From Corallincola holothuriorum (GTDB lineage Bacteria > Pseudomonadota > Gammaproteobacteria > Enterobacterales > Neiellaceae): DNA of 64,000 nucleotides. Made by a program: the position numbers and the translations under genes. The stretch lies in contig NZ_QPID01000002.1 of the NCBI RefSeq assembly GCF_003336225.1, forward strand, positions 531,173 through 595,172, written 5' to 3'. The notes under the pieces were generated by a model. The model was not told the origin of the DNA. It saw only the letters and a list, made by a program, of their open reading frames with translations, and did not search any database. This document shows, piece by piece, positions 8,792-18,372 of the stretch (positions are counted from its first letter, which is position 1; each line of letters begins with the position of its first letter).

Positions 8792-9207
8792 TTGAGCTCT
8801 GGGGGCTATTTATCGCCAGCTTTGCTGCGGCTACTCTGCTTCCTGGCGGCTCTGAGGTGATTTTGGTCGGACTGTACTTAAAGGGGAATGAGCCTGCCGT
8901 CAGTCTGTGGCTGGTGGCTACGTTGGGCAATACTTTAGGGGCGGTGGTCACGGTGTGGATGGGGCGAGTGGTAGCAAGGTCGCGACCGCCGAAGCCCAAA
9001 CACGCATGGCAGTTAAGATGGCACCTCAGGCTACAAAAGCATGGCAGCCCTATATTGCTGATGAGTTGGTTACCTCTGGTGGGGGATGGTCTGTGCTTGT
9101 TGGCGGGCTGGCTCAGACTTAATTGGCGTGGTGTCTTGTTGTTTATCACGCTCGGTAAAGCGCTACGTTATTTGCTGGTTTTGCTCTTGGCGACACCATG
9201 GGGGTGA
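8788..9207 (+). CDS. YqaA-family (DedA/SNARE-associated-like) membrane protein
   Basis: 139 residues with three or four hydrophobic segments. The motifs FAAATLLPGGSEVIL near the N-terminus, GNTLGA at ~50-55 and a C-terminal GKALRYLLVL match short YqaA-type proteins. Function is unknown in this subgroup; larger DedA relatives act in lipid-carrier recycling and membrane homeostasis. It overlaps the preceding oxidoreductase by four bases. The centre (RSRPPKPKHAWQLRWHLRLQKHG) is strongly basic and probably cytoplasmic. Confidence 0.75.
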   Translation: MIELWGLFIASFAAATLLPGGSEVILVGLYLKGNEPAVSLWLVATLGNTLGAVVTVWMGRVVARSRPPKPKHAWQLRWHLRLQKHGSPILLMSWLPLVGDGLCLLAGWLRLNWRGVLLFITLGKALRYLLVLLLATPWG

Positions 9208-9344
9208 ACTCTCAGCGCACTTTTGTAGCGTTTGCTGCTCTGTACCCTGACTGGCGCGTATAAATTGTTAATAGTTTTGTCAGCCCTTGCGGTCACGCGC
9301 TCGTTACGGATAATGACAGCAACTTGTTTTGTCAGGACCTTTCC

Positions 9345-12218
9345 ATGTTTCGACCTAGTCGCGTGACTCTGTTTACATCCCTGTTTCTCTCGTTGTTGGT
9401 TTTGGCCGCTTGCAGCCAGCAGCCAAAAGATCGCGTGGTATTGCCAGAAGGTATTCATTTTGTCGAAGCGGTGAGTGCTACCGTCGATAACAATGGCGAT
9501 CCTGTATTACCGTACGAGAAGTACCAGTTGGAGAACGGGTTAACGCTGTTGTTGCATCAGGACCACTCGGATCCAATTACTCATGTTGATGTCACCTACC
9601 ATGTCGGTTCGGCACGTGAGCAGCTAGGTAAGTCAGGCTTTGCTCATTTCTTTGAGCATATGATGTTCCAAGGTTCCAAGCATGTTGCTGACGAACAGCA
9701 TTTTCGGATTATTTCGGAAGCGGGGGGAACCCTGAATGGCACGACCAACAGTGATCGCACTAACTACTACCAAACTGTGCCAGCCAATCAATTGGAGAAG
9801 GTGCTTTGGTTAGAATCCGATCGTATGGGTTTTTTGTTAGAGGCCGTGACCCAGGAGAAATTTGAAGTACAACGAGCGACGGTGAAAAACGAGCGTGCTC
9901 AGCGCTACGACAATGCGCCTTATGGCTTGTTATACGAACGCGTGAGCCAGGCACTATATCCGGAAAATCACCCTTACTCCTGGCCAACCATTGGCTATGT
10001 AGAAGATCTGGATCGGGTGAATGTTAACGACTTAAAGGCATTTTTCCTGCGCTGGTATGGACCCAACAATGCCACCTTAACGATTGGCGGTGATATAGAT
10101 GTGGAACAGACGCTGGCGTGGGTGGCCAAGTACTTTGGTCCTATTGCCGCTGGCCCCGATGTCGATGGTGATGCTAAGACACTAGTGACGTTACCTGATA
10201 CTCGCTATATCAGTATGGAAGATAGGGTACATCTACCGCTGCTATATATCTCCTTCCCTACTGTTTATGGGCGTCATGAAGATGAAGCCGCGCTGGATCT
10301 GCTTGCTGATGTGTTGGGTGGTGGCAAACAGTCACTGTTTTATCAGCACTTAGTGAAAGCCGGTTATGCCGTGCAGGCCGGTGTGAGTCACCCTTGTCAG
10401 GAGCTGGCGTGTAGTTTCAATCTCTACGCCTTGGCTAATCCAGAAAAAATGCCCTCTTTAGCTGATATGGAGAAGGCGTTGCGAGCTGCGATTGATGACT
10501 TTGAGCAGCGTGGCGTCACGCAAGATGATTTGGATAAGGTACAAGCGCAGTTTGAAGCCTCGACAATTTTTGGTTTGCAAAGTGTGTCTGGCAAGGTGTC
10601 GACTTTAGCGTTTAACGAGACCTTTGCTGACAGTCCTGATCAGATCGCTGATGATTTAGCCCGTTATCGAGCTGTGACGAAAGCGGATGTGGAGCGGGTC
10701 TATCGCACCTACATCAAAGATAAGCCAGCTGTTGTAATGAGTATCGTGCCCCAAGGGCAACTGGCGCTGATAGCGGCGCCAGATAACTTTAAGCCTGCAG
10801 CACGCCAAATCCCGCAAGCCGAGGAGATGACAGCGGCGCAGTTAGCTCTGCGTCCGGTGACTGAAACTTTCGATCGTAATAAGGTGCCTGAAGCTGGCCC
10901 TTCACCCGTCGTTCATGTACCTGACGCATGGCGAGCTACCTTGGATAACGGTATTCCTGTGATCGGCAGTGAAATAGACGAAACGCCAACGGTGACCTTG
11001 TTGCTGAGCATTGAAGGTGGACCGTTACTCGATCCTGAAGGCAAAGCTGGAACTGCAAGTTTAACCGCGGCGATGCTTAACGAAGCGACACAGCAGCGCA
11101 GTGGCGAAGCGATGGCGCTGGCATTAGATAAGTTAGGTAGCCGCATTTCAGCGCGCGCCAGTGGCCGTTACACCGAGATCGCGGTGTCTAGTTTGGCGCG
11201 TCATTTAGACGAGACTTTACTGCTGCTACAAGAGATCCTATTACAACCAAAGTTTGATGCTGCTGACTTTGAGCGTTTGAAAGCACAGACCTTGCAATCG
11301 CTTGTGCAGTCGGCGAAAGATCCTGGGGCTTTAGCTTCTCGGGCACAGTTGCAAGTGCTATATGGCGAGCAGCGGATCGGCTTACCCGATGGCGGCATAT
11401 TCAGCTCGGTGCAAGGGATCAGTCTGCAAGATGTGCAGCAGTTTTATCTACAGAACTACAGCGCCAAAGCGGCGCAGCTTGTGGTGGTGGGGAGCTTAAG
11501 TAAAGCACAGTGGCTACCGAAACTTGATTGGTTAGGACAATGGGCAGGAGAATCCCTCAGCTTTGCCGATTACCAGGATTTTCCGCAGTACGATAAGTCG
11601 ACTATCTATGTCGTGGATCTGCCTGAAGCGGCGCAATCGGCGATCCGGGTTGTTCGTAGAGCAATGCCTTACGATGCCACGGGGGATTATTTTAAGGCGG
11701 GGCTGATGAACTTTCCGTTGGGCGGGGCTTTTAACTCTCGTATCAATATGAACCTGCGGGAAGAGAAGGGCTATACCTATGGTGCCCGTTCCGGATTTAG
11801 CGGTGGCAAGACGCTCGGTCGTTTTTCAGTATCTACCTCTGTGCGTGAGGATGTGACAGGGTTGGCGTTAACTGAGATCCTTAACGAACTCGCGATATAT
11901 AGTGAGCAAGGTATCGACGCGGGGGAGCTGGCGTTTTTACGTCAAGCTGTGTCACAGAGCGAAGCGTTGAGCTATGAAACACCATCGCAGAAGGCGGGCT
12001 TCCTGCGTCAGATGTTAAACTATCAGTTGGATCCTAGCTTTGCCCAAACTCAGGGAGAGATTGTGGCTACTATTGATAAGCCTGCGCTGAATGCGTTGGC
12101 GGCTAAGTGGCTGCAACCTGATACGATGCAGATCGTTATCGTTGGTGACGCGGCGAAGGTTTTACCTCAGTTGCTATCGTTAGGCTTGCCCATTGAAACC
12201 ATCACTATGCAGCCTTAA
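9345..12218 (+). CDS. M16 family zinc metallopeptidase, outer-membrane lipoprotein
   Basis: 957 residues from the ATG at 9345, chosen because it gives a clean lipoprotein signal, MFRPSRVTLFTSLFLSLLVLAAC, with acylated Cys23. An alternative ATG lies 21 bases upstream. Two pitrilysin half-units follow. The first has the inverted zinc motif HFFEH (about residues 101-105) and the distal Glu in TVKNERAQRYDN. The second (about 520-957) lacks HxxEH and is the usual inactive half. The family cleaves small unfolded peptides in the periplasm (compare PqqL). It stands alone between yqaA-like and gshA. Confidence 0.9.
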   Translation: MFRPSRVTLFTSLFLSLLVLAACSQQPKDRVVLPEGIHFVEAVSATVDNNGDPVLPYEKYQLENGLTLLLHQDHSDPITHVDVTYHVGSAREQLGKSGFAHFFEHMMFQGSKHVADEQHFRIISEAGGTLNGTTNSDRTNYYQTVPANQLEKVLWLESDRMGFLLEAVTQEKFEVQRATVKNERAQRYDNAPYGLLYERVSQALYPENHPYSWPTIGYVEDLDRVNVNDLKAFFLRWYGPNNATLTIGGDIDVEQTLAWVAKYFGPIAAGPDVDGDAKTLVTLPDTRYISMEDRVHLPLLYISFPTVYGRHEDEAALDLLADVLGGGKQSLFYQHLVKAGYAVQAGVSHPCQELACSFNLYALANPEKMPSLADMEKALRAAIDDFEQRGVTQDDLDKVQAQFEASTIFGLQSVSGKVSTLAFNETFADSPDQIADDLARYRAVTKADVERVYRTYIKDKPAVVMSIVPQGQLALIAAPDNFKPAARQIPQAEEMTAAQLALRPVTETFDRNKVPEAGPSPVVHVPDAWRATLDNGIPVIGSEIDETPTVTLLLSIEGGPLLDPEGKAGTASLTAAMLNEATQQRSGEAMALALDKLGSRISARASGRYTEIAVSSLARHLDETLLLLQEILLQPKFDAADFERLKAQTLQSLVQSAKDPGALASRAQLQVLYGEQRIGLPDGGIFSSVQGISLQDVQQFYLQNYSAKAAQLVVVGSLSKAQWLPKLDWLGQWAGESLSFADYQDFPQYDKSTIYVVDLPEAAQSAIRVVRRAMPYDATGDYFKAGLMNFPLGGAFNSRINMNLREEKGYTYGARSGFSGGKTLGRFSVSTSVREDVTGLALTEILNELAIYSEQGIDAGELAFLRQAVSQSEALSYETPSQKAGFLRQMLNYQLDPSFAQTQGEIVATIDKPALNALAAKWLQPDTMQIVIVGDAAKVLPQLLSLGLPIETITMQP

Positions 12219-12319
12219 ATATGGTTTATCAGTACATTAGCGCAAAGGGTGAGCATAGACGCTTGCCCTTTATCGGTTTATGCTTCGGCGATAACGCCTG
12301 ATCTGGCAAGGACTTCAAA

Positions 12320-13885
12320 TTGACTGCTCAACTGACTCGCTATATCTCCCTGCTCTCTGCTCAGCCTGAGTTACTCAAGGGTATTCAGCACGGTATTGAA
12401 AAAGAGAGCCTGCGAATTTCGCCTGATGGCAAGTTGTCCCAAGAGAGTCATCCGAGTGGACTTGGCTCAGCACTGACCAACTCTCTGGTGACCACTGACT
12501 TTGCCGAGTCTTTAGTCGAGTTTATTACTCCAGTAAGTGACAACATTGACGAGACGCTGGGGCAATTGGCAGATCTCCATCGCTTTGCCTATCAGCAGAT
12601 GGGAAGTGAGCTGCTATGGCCGCTGAGCATGCCATGCTTCGTTGGCGGCGAAGCTGATATTCGCATTGCCGAATATGGTGACTCCAATATCGGCAAGATG
12701 AAGACTCTTTATCGTAAAGGGCTACACCATCGTTATGGCAGTGTGATGCAGGTGATTGCCGGTGTGCATTTCAATTTTTCTTTGCCTGCACACTTTTGGC
12801 AGCAATGGCATCAATGGCAAGCCGGAGCCGAGTCGTTACAACAAAGTCAGTCTGCTGGCTATTTGGCGATGCTCCGCAACTATCGCCGTCTTGGTTGGCT
12901 TGTACCTTACCTGTTTGGTGCTTCTCCGGCACTTTGCGGCTCTTTTTTGCAGCAGAAAAACTCCGCATTACCCTTTGAGAAGATGGGGCAGGGAACGTAT
13001 TACCTGCCTTATGCTACCTCACTGAGAATGAGCGATCTGGGTTATACCAACCGCGCACAAGCGCGCTTGCAGGTGGATTACAACTCATTGACCGGCTATC
13101 TGGCGAGTGTCGACCGGGCGTTACATACGCCAGAACCCCGCTTTGCAAAAATTGGTGTCAAAGTTGATGGTGAGTACCGCCAGCTCAACAGTAATTTATT
13201 GCAGATAGAGAACGAGCTGTATGCGCCAATTCGACCGAAGCGTGTCGCAGAGAGCGGTGAGAAGCCGAGTGAAGCCTTGGCGCGTGGAGGCATCGAATAT
13301 ATTGAAGTGCGTGCATTGGATGTCAGTCCTTTCCACCAGACAGGGGTCAGTGCAGATGAGATCCGCTTTCTTGATGTGATGCTGGTCTATTGTTTGTTGC
13401 AGGAAAGCCCTGTGCTGGATTGCGATGGCTTGAGCGAAGCCACCCGCAATATTACGACCACTGTGCTATATGGTCGGGATCCTAATGCACAAGTTGAGGT
13501 TTCTGGTCAGCTCGTTGGACTTAAGGTCAGAGCAATGCAGTTGTTGTCAGAAATGCGTGCGGTTGCTGAAGTGATGGATAAGGCTGCCGGTGGTTATGAC
13601 TATCAGGCAGCATTGGCAAAGCAGTTGGCCAAAGTTGAAGACCCAGATCTCACTCCTTCCGCACGTCTGCTCAATGAGATGCAGCAGCGGTCCATGGATA
13701 ATGGCTGTTTAGGTATGCACTACGCAGAGAGTCATAAGGCAGAATTATTGGCACAGCAGGGAAGTAACTTCTACAGCGACGATGCGCTGCAGAAGGTGGC
13801 GCAGCTGAGTGTCGAGGCACAAAAAGAGATCGAATCTGAGTCTAGTGTCGATTTTGAACAGTTCTTGGCAGACTATTTTGCCTGA
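12320..13885 (+). CDS. gshA: Glutamate-cysteine ligase (gamma-glutamylcysteine synthetase)
   Basis: 521 residues, close to the 518 of E. coli GshA. It starts with TTG, with AAGGA seven bases upstream; no better ATG is available. Recognisable family stretches include GIEKESLRI near residue 20 (substrate Glu site), YRKGLHHRYGSVMQVIAGVHFNFS and GIEYIEVRALDVSPF. It makes gamma-glutamylcysteine from Glu, Cys and ATP, the first step to glutathione. It is monocistronic as far as visible; gshB is not in the window. Confidence 0.96.
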   Translation: MTAQLTRYISLLSAQPELLKGIQHGIEKESLRISPDGKLSQESHPSGLGSALTNSLVTTDFAESLVEFITPVSDNIDETLGQLADLHRFAYQQMGSELLWPLSMPCFVGGEADIRIAEYGDSNIGKMKTLYRKGLHHRYGSVMQVIAGVHFNFSLPAHFWQQWHQWQAGAESLQQSQSAGYLAMLRNYRRLGWLVPYLFGASPALCGSFLQQKNSALPFEKMGQGTYYLPYATSLRMSDLGYTNRAQARLQVDYNSLTGYLASVDRALHTPEPRFAKIGVKVDGEYRQLNSNLLQIENELYAPIRPKRVAESGEKPSEALARGGIEYIEVRALDVSPFHQTGVSADEIRFLDVMLVYCLLQESPVLDCDGLSEATRNITTTVLYGRDPNAQVEVSGQLVGLKVRAMQLLSEMRAVAEVMDKAAGGYDYQAALAKQLAKVEDPDLTPSARLLNEMQQRSMDNGCLGMHYAESHKAELLAQQGSNFYSDDALQKVAQLSVEAQKEIESESSVDFEQFLADYFA

Positions 13886-13909
13886 GCCTAAATAGCTAAC
13901 CAGCTGCTA

Positions 13910-14554
13910 TCACTCCACCATGATGGGGGCGAAAAGCTCCCAAAACATCATGATGCTCAACAGCAGTAACACCATTGGGGTGATCCTTTGCCCCACTAGC
14001 TTTCCTCCATTCAACACCCCCATGCTACGATTTAGCCAAACGGTGGCAGCCGCATAAAGCAGCATCACGGTGATCTCTATACTGCTGAAAATCAGCATCA
14101 GCGTTAGAGTTTGTGACCAGAGCGCATGTTCGGAGTCGATGAATTGTGGAAACAGTGCGGCGAAGAACAGGATCCCCTTTGGGTTAGCTAAGGCTGAGAA
14201 CAGCCCCCGCATGTAGAGCTGCCGTTTGGTCGCGTGGTTGATAGCCGTTGCTGTCGGGGTTTGCTTTTCATCAGTAGTGCGAGAGAGCTGCCAAGCTAAC
14301 CAGAGCAGGTAAAGTGCTCCTACTCCCTGCAGTCCGCTCAATAGTACGGGATTTAGCTGCAGTAACGCTGCTATGCCTGTCATAGCCAGCACCGCTTTGA
14401 TTGCCCCAGACGTTACACTACCTAAGGTTAACCAGATGGCACCGTTGAATCTAAACTGCAGTGCAGTTGATATGGTGAGCAAGATCAGTGGACCGGGAAC
14501 GATAATTAATCCCAGCGATACAGCACTGAATAACAGAAGCGAGTGCGTTGTCAT
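13910..14554 (-). CDS. LysE/RhtB-family amino-acid exporter
   Basis: 214 residues with six predicted membrane segments. The N-terminal GLIIVPGPLILLTISTAL is the LysE/RhtB signature (PGP near TM1), followed by a hydrophilic loop (SRTTDEKQTPTATAINHATKRQ) and FSALANPKGILFFAALFPQF. Members export amino acids or their lactones. The exact substrate cannot be read from sequence. A strong terminator with a short upstream frame lies in its 5' leader (see the attenuator feature). Confidence 0.88.
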   Translation of the reverse strand: MTTHSLLLFSAVSLGLIIVPGPLILLTISTALQFRFNGAIWLTLGSVTSGAIKAVLAMTGIAALLQLNPVLLSGLQGVGALYLLWLAWQLSRTTDEKQTPTATAINHATKRQLYMRGLFSALANPKGILFFAALFPQFIDSEHALWSQTLTLMLIFSSIEITVMLLYAAATVWLNRSMGVLNGGKLVGQRITPMVLLLLSIMMFWELFAPIMVE

Positions 14555-14581
14555 TGGCGGAATGCTAGACGTATCTGAGGC

Positions 14582-14612
14582 AAAAAAAAAGAGCTATCTA
14601 ATGTGATAGCTC
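14582..14612 (-). terminator. Strong intrinsic terminator in the leader of the LysE-family gene
   Basis: On the minus strand, GAGCTATC / GATAGCTC with an ACATTA loop is followed directly by nine T. It points toward the LysE-type gene, whose ATG lies 28 bases beyond, and there is no minus-strand gene upstream for it to end. It is therefore either an attenuator or the end of a small RNA. Confidence 0.8.
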
Positions 14613-14653
14613 CAAACCCAGGGATAGTTCTTGAACAAGCAATCGCCGTTCAT
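14594..14653 (-). promoter_or_regulatory. Possible leader peptide (19 aa, MNGDCLFKNYPWVWSYHIR)
   Basis: A short frame starts with ATG at 14653 (minus) and stops with TAG inside the 3' arm of the terminator at 14582-14612. It has two Trp and two Tyr codons close to the terminator's 5' arm. A ribosome at the Trp codons or the stop would cover the hairpin, as in translation-dependent attenuation. No Shine-Dalgarno is visible, so translation is uncertain. Confidence 0.35.
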
Positions 14654-14777
14654 AGATTGAGAGTGGATAAATACGCGCAAGTTCCTTAAATTTGGTAAAA
14701 ATTTTGCGGTTGCTCTGTCGAATGACAACACCGTCTTGGTTACACTGGTGGTAACCATCCCTGCAGAAATGGATCCG

Positions 14778-15386
14778 ATGCGAATTTTCTTAGCCTTACT
14801 TACGCTGTTGTTGGTGTCTGGCTGTGCGACTTCACCGCCATCCAACCCTGAAAACCTGTGTGAAATATTTCGTGAAAAACGTGATTGGTACGACGCCGCT
14901 ACGGATATGAATGATAAGTGGGGCGTGCCGATCCAAGTACCTATGGCGATGATGTATCAGGAAAGCTCATTTCGTCATGATGCAGCCCCACCGCGGAAAT
15001 ATCTGCTTGGTTTCATTCCATGGGGACGGGTGAGCAGTGCCTACGGCTACTCGCAAGCGAAAACGCCGACTTGGAGTGATTACATCAGAGAAACGGGTAG
15101 TTCTGGTGCTGATCGTGAGGACTTTTATGATGCCATCGATTTTATGGGCTGGTTTATTACCAAAACTCATAAGATCAACGGCATATCAAAATGGGATGCT
15201 TATGGACAGTACCTCAATTACCACGAGGGTTGGGGGGGCTATAAACGCGGTACTTACAAAAGCAAGAAGTGGTTGATGACCACGTCACGAAAAGTGGCCA
15301 ACAGGGCTTCTAAATACTCTTCGCAATATAAGAGTTGTAAGGATGAGCTTGATAGTAGCTGGTTGTACCGATTGTTCTTTGGCTAG
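14778..15386 (+). CDS. Lytic-transglycosylase-like lipoprotein
   Basis: 202 residues from ATG 14778 (an in-frame ATG lies nine bases upstream). The signal MRIFLALLTLLLVSGC is followed by a lysozyme-like domain with MAMMYQESSFRHDA, where the Glu is the likely catalytic acid, then SAYGYSQAKTPTW and a Trp/Tyr-rich segment (YLNYHEGWGGY). This is the pattern of SLT-type proteins that cleave peptidoglycan. It is divergent from the LysE-type gene and 10 bases ahead of blc, likely in one operon, both products being lipoproteins. Confidence 0.82.
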   Translation: MRIFLALLTLLLVSGCATSPPSNPENLCEIFREKRDWYDAATDMNDKWGVPIQVPMAMMYQESSFRHDAAPPRKYLLGFIPWGRVSSAYGYSQAKTPTWSDYIRETGSSGADREDFYDAIDFMGWFITKTHKINGISKWDAYGQYLNYHEGWGGYKRGTYKSKKWLMTTSRKVANRASKYSSQYKSCKDELDSSWLYRLFFG

Positions 15387-15396
15387 GAGTAGATCC

Positions 15397-15939
15397 ATGA
15401 AAGTACTCAGGTTCGCCTGTTTTTTGGGCGCTGTGCTGTTGCTATCGGGCTGTTTGGGGATCCCTGAGGGGGTTGTGCCTGTGCAAGGGGTGGATACCGA
15501 TCGTTACCTTGGCAAATGGTATGAGATAGCCCGCTTAGATCACTCTTTTGAGCGCGGTATGAGTCAGGTGTCTGCAGAGTACTCGTTGCGCGATGACGGT
15601 GGCATTCGTGTTATTAACCGCGGTTTTAAAGCCGCTGATGATGAATGGCGTGAAGCCGAGGGCAGGGCGTATTTTGTTGCTCAGCCCGATGAGGGCTATC
15701 TAAAAGTCAGTTTTTTTGGCCCTTTTTACGGTTCCTATGTCATTTTTGAGCTGGACAAAGCTGATTATCAATATGCTTTTGTTGCTGGCAATAGTCGGGA
15801 ATATCTTTGGTTGTTGGCTCGTACCCCAGAGATCAGTGATGAGCTGAAAGCGGAATTTGTTCATCAGGCCACGGAGTTAGGTTTTGCTGCCGATGAGTTG
15901 ATATGGGTGACTCAATCAGCTTCAGACCGTGCTGAATGA
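15397..15939 (+). CDS. blc: Bacterial lipocalin (outer-membrane lipoprotein Blc)
   Basis: 180 residues from ATG 15397, with AGGAG seven bases upstream. The lipobox LLLSGC gives a mature Cys at about residue 19. The lipocalin motif GKWYEIARLDHSFERG follows, with the later signature YLWLLARTP near the C-terminus. Blc binds fatty acids or lysophospholipids at the inner face of the outer membrane. An open frame extends upstream into the preceding gene, but that start lacks a signal. It ends at an intrinsic terminator. Confidence 0.93.
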   Translation: MKVLRFACFLGAVLLLSGCLGIPEGVVPVQGVDTDRYLGKWYEIARLDHSFERGMSQVSAEYSLRDDGGIRVINRGFKAADDEWREAEGRAYFVAQPDEGYLKVSFFGPFYGSYVIFELDKADYQYAFVAGNSREYLWLLARTPEISDELKAEFVHQATELGFAADELIWVTQSASDRAE

Positions 15940-15958
15940 GCGACCGTTAGCTTGAAGT

Positions 15959-15990
15959 AAAAAGCCTGATGTGATGCATCAGGCTTTTTT
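15959..15990. terminator. Intrinsic terminator after blc
   Basis: AAAAAGCCTGAT / ATCAGGCTTTTT with a GTGATGC loop. The A-run on the left and T-run on the right allow use from both strands (blc and the convergent corB). Confidence 0.9.
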
Positions 15991-16011
15991 ATTGGCGTCG
16001 ATTTGCTGGGT

Positions 16012-17289
16012 TTATTGTACTGGCGGTGAATAAAGGCTTGGCATCACGCGAGCGGACTTCACCATGTTGTCTTTAACCTCAAGGATTTCGATGGGGTAGC
16101 CCGCCAATCTTAGGCTGATACCCTCGTTCGGGATCTCTTCCATATATTCCAGGATCAAGCCGTTAAGGGTTTTAGGGCCGTCCGTTGGAAAGTGCCAACC
16201 CATCTCTTTATTTACTTCCCTGATATTGGCGCCACCTTCAACCACATAAGAACCATCTTGTTGTGGATGAACCTCTTCGCTTGGTGAGGGGGCGTCGGTG
16301 GTGGTGAAATCACCAACGATCTCTTCCAGAATATCTTCTAACGTGACCAGCCCTTGAATATCGCCATATTCATCGACCACCAGACCAATACGTTCGCGAT
16401 TGCGTTGGAACTTCAGTAGCTGAACATTGAGCGGTGTGGCTTCAGGAATGAAGTACAGTTCTCTTGCTGCTCGTGCCAGCGTTGACTTGTTGAACTGATT
16501 TCTCGATAGCAGGCGCAGTGCGTCACGAGCGTGTACGAAGCCAACGGCATCATCAATGCTGTCGCGGTAAAGCAGCAACATGGTGTGCTGGCCTTGGGTC
16601 AGCTGTTTGACGATTTTTTTCCAATCATCATTGATGTCGATGCCAATGATTTCGCTCCGTGGCACCATGATGTCTTCAACCGTGACTTTCTCCAGATCCA
16701 AAATAGATAGCAGCATATTTTGGTGGCGCCGAGGGATCATCGTGCCTGCTTCATGGACCACGGTCCTTAATTCGTCTGAGCTAAGGTGGGCACTGGCGCG
16801 CTTAGTTGGGTTTATTCGGAACACGGCGAGCATGGCGTTACTGACAACATTTACCAGCCAGACTGCCGGATACATTAGCTTGAGCAGGACTTTAAGTAGC
16901 AGAGAAGCGGGGAAAGCAATTTTCTCTGGATACATGGCGGCTAAGGTTTTTGGCGTGACCTCCGCAAAAAGCAGTATGATCAGCGTTAATACACCAGTGG
17001 CAATCGCAATACCAGCATCACCGTATAAACGCATACCTATGATGGTGGCGATCGCCGACGCCATGATATTAACCAGGTTGTTACCGATCAGAATAACGCC
17101 GATCAGTCGGTCGGGTCGGTCGAGCAGCTTATGTACTCGTCTCGCCGCGCTATGATTCTTTTTGACTAGATGCCTTAACCTATAGGGGTTAATCGACATC
17201 ATTCCGGTTTCGCTACTGGAGAAAAACGCGGAGATAAGTATGAGTATGCCCAGTGTTATAAACAGGGAACTCGTCGAAATCTCGTCCAA
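16012..17289 (-). CDS. corB: CorB/YfjD-type CNNM transporter with CBS and CorC domains
   Basis: 425 residues starting at TTG (minus, 17289), the start matching the E. coli CorB N-terminus (ISTSSL...SSSETGMMSINPYRLRH). Domains in order: DUF21/CNNM membrane domain with four hydrophobic segments (to ~190), a CBS pair (about 200-330, with PRSEIIGID and VDEYGDIQGLVTLEDILEEIVGD), and the C-terminal CorC/HlyC domain. It is implicated in Mg2+/Co2+ efflux or resistance. Neighbouring ypjD and ffh form the conserved corB-ypjD-ffh neighbourhood. Confidence 0.9.
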   Translation of the reverse strand: MDEISTSSLFITLGILILISAFFSSSETGMMSINPYRLRHLVKKNHSAARRVHKLLDRPDRLIGVILIGNNLVNIMASAIATIIGMRLYGDAGIAIATGVLTLIILLFAEVTPKTLAAMYPEKIAFPASLLLKVLLKLMYPAVWLVNVVSNAMLAVFRINPTKRASAHLSSDELRTVVHEAGTMIPRRHQNMLLSILDLEKVTVEDIMVPRSEIIGIDINDDWKKIVKQLTQGQHTMLLLYRDSIDDAVGFVHARDALRLLSRNQFNKSTLARAARELYFIPEATPLNVQLLKFQRNRERIGLVVDEYGDIQGLVTLEDILEEIVGDFTTTDAPSPSEEVHPQQDGSYVVEGGANIREVNKEMGWHFPTDGPKTLNGLILEYMEEIPNEGISLRLAGYPIEILEVKDNMVKSARVMPSLYSPPVQ

Positions 17290-17356
17290 CGAGGGATTCC
17301 TTTATTACCAATTAAGTCGCTATCTTATCCGAAAAAACAAAGAATAGTGGTAAATT

Positions 17357-18163
17357 TTACGTCAATACCACTTCTCGCATCAGGCGACTGCCAAAATACC
17401 CCAGTGTGAGCAAGGTTGCGCCAGTGACTGTGGCGATGATAAGCCACCTTCCACGCACGCCCTGGTGGTAATGCTGCCACAACACTGAGACGTAAATCGC
17501 TAGCGCAATTGCACTCAGTATCGCTTTGTGCGCTTTGCCACTACCGAGAAAATTGTCGAGGAAAAACAAACCGGTTGCCAGTGCGGCAGAAAGCAAAATA
17601 GTGCCGGCAAGGATCAGATTAAAGATTTGTGTTTCAACGACCATCAAGGGTGGCATCACAGGATTTAAGGCGAATCGTTTTTTCTCCTTCAGCTGACGGT
17701 TGATGACCGACAACAAGATAGCCAGCAGCGCCGCAATAGTGAGTATTGAGTAAGCGAGCAAGGAGAGCGATATGTGTATCAGCACGCTGGGATGGGTTTC
17801 GATATGAGCCAGGTAGGTATGCGTACTGAATATATCCGCCAAATTGATCAGTGCTGCGAATGCGTAAGTGAAAGGCAGCAGTATCTGTACCGGTTTCTTT
17901 ATATAGAGCAGGGTGATGAGTAGCGTGATGACCCAAGAAGCAAGAGATGCAATGTTCATTATGCTTAGGTTTTGTCCACTATCCTGGGAATGGATACTCA
18001 GAAATAGTGTGACCAGATGCAGCATCAGTGTAATCGCTGCAATGAGCAGCAACCCGCTACGGTGAGGAAGTCGTCCTTGCATCATGCGCACGCCTAACCA
18101 GCCCGCTAGTGTCAGGTAGAGGATGATGGCGGCAACGGCAAAAAAGCTGGATGAGAACAGCAT
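17357..18163 (-). CDS. ypjD: YpjD/CcsA-like inner-membrane protein (cytochrome c assembly family)
   Basis: 268 residues with eight hydrophobic segments. The conserved stretch ETHPSVLIHISLSLLAYSILTIAALLAILL and the C-terminal LWQHYHQGVRGRW (His in a periplasmic loop) are characteristic of the CcsA/YpjD family. E. coli YpjD has no settled function. It lies between corB and ffh, divergent from ffh. Confidence 0.88.
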   Translation of the reverse strand: MLFSSSFFAVAAIILYLTLAGWLGVRMMQGRLPHRSGLLLIAAITLMLHLVTLFLSIHSQDSGQNLSIMNIASLASWVITLLITLLYIKKPVQILLPFTYAFAALINLADIFSTHTYLAHIETHPSVLIHISLSLLAYSILTIAALLAILLSVINRQLKEKKRFALNPVMPPLMVVETQIFNLILAGTILLSAALATGLFFLDNFLGSGKAHKAILSAIALAIYVSVLWQHYHQGVRGRWLIIATVTGATLLTLGYFGSRLMREVVLT

Positions 18164-18372
18164 AGTTGGTTTCGAAGTCCTTAAATAAGGCGAAGTCTAA
18201 TTAAAAAGCTGTCGTACTAATTGTATTTAAAGTAGCGTCATCTTATTGATCTTGCGCTTCTTAAACGCTGAGTATACCGCGAGAATTCACCCTGCCAACA
18301 CTTAGACATCTACCCAGCAGCGCTGGTTTAGTTATAATGCGCAACTCGTCACCAAAACCGGGCTCGAAAAAG

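Noticed and set aside
12244..12271. Hairpin AAAGGGTGAGC / GCTTGCCCTTT between the M16 peptidase and gshA as a terminator
   Set aside because: The stem relies on two G-U pairs and is followed by ATCGGTTTATG, not a T-run. It could be weak or Rho-assisted, but is not supportable as an intrinsic terminator.
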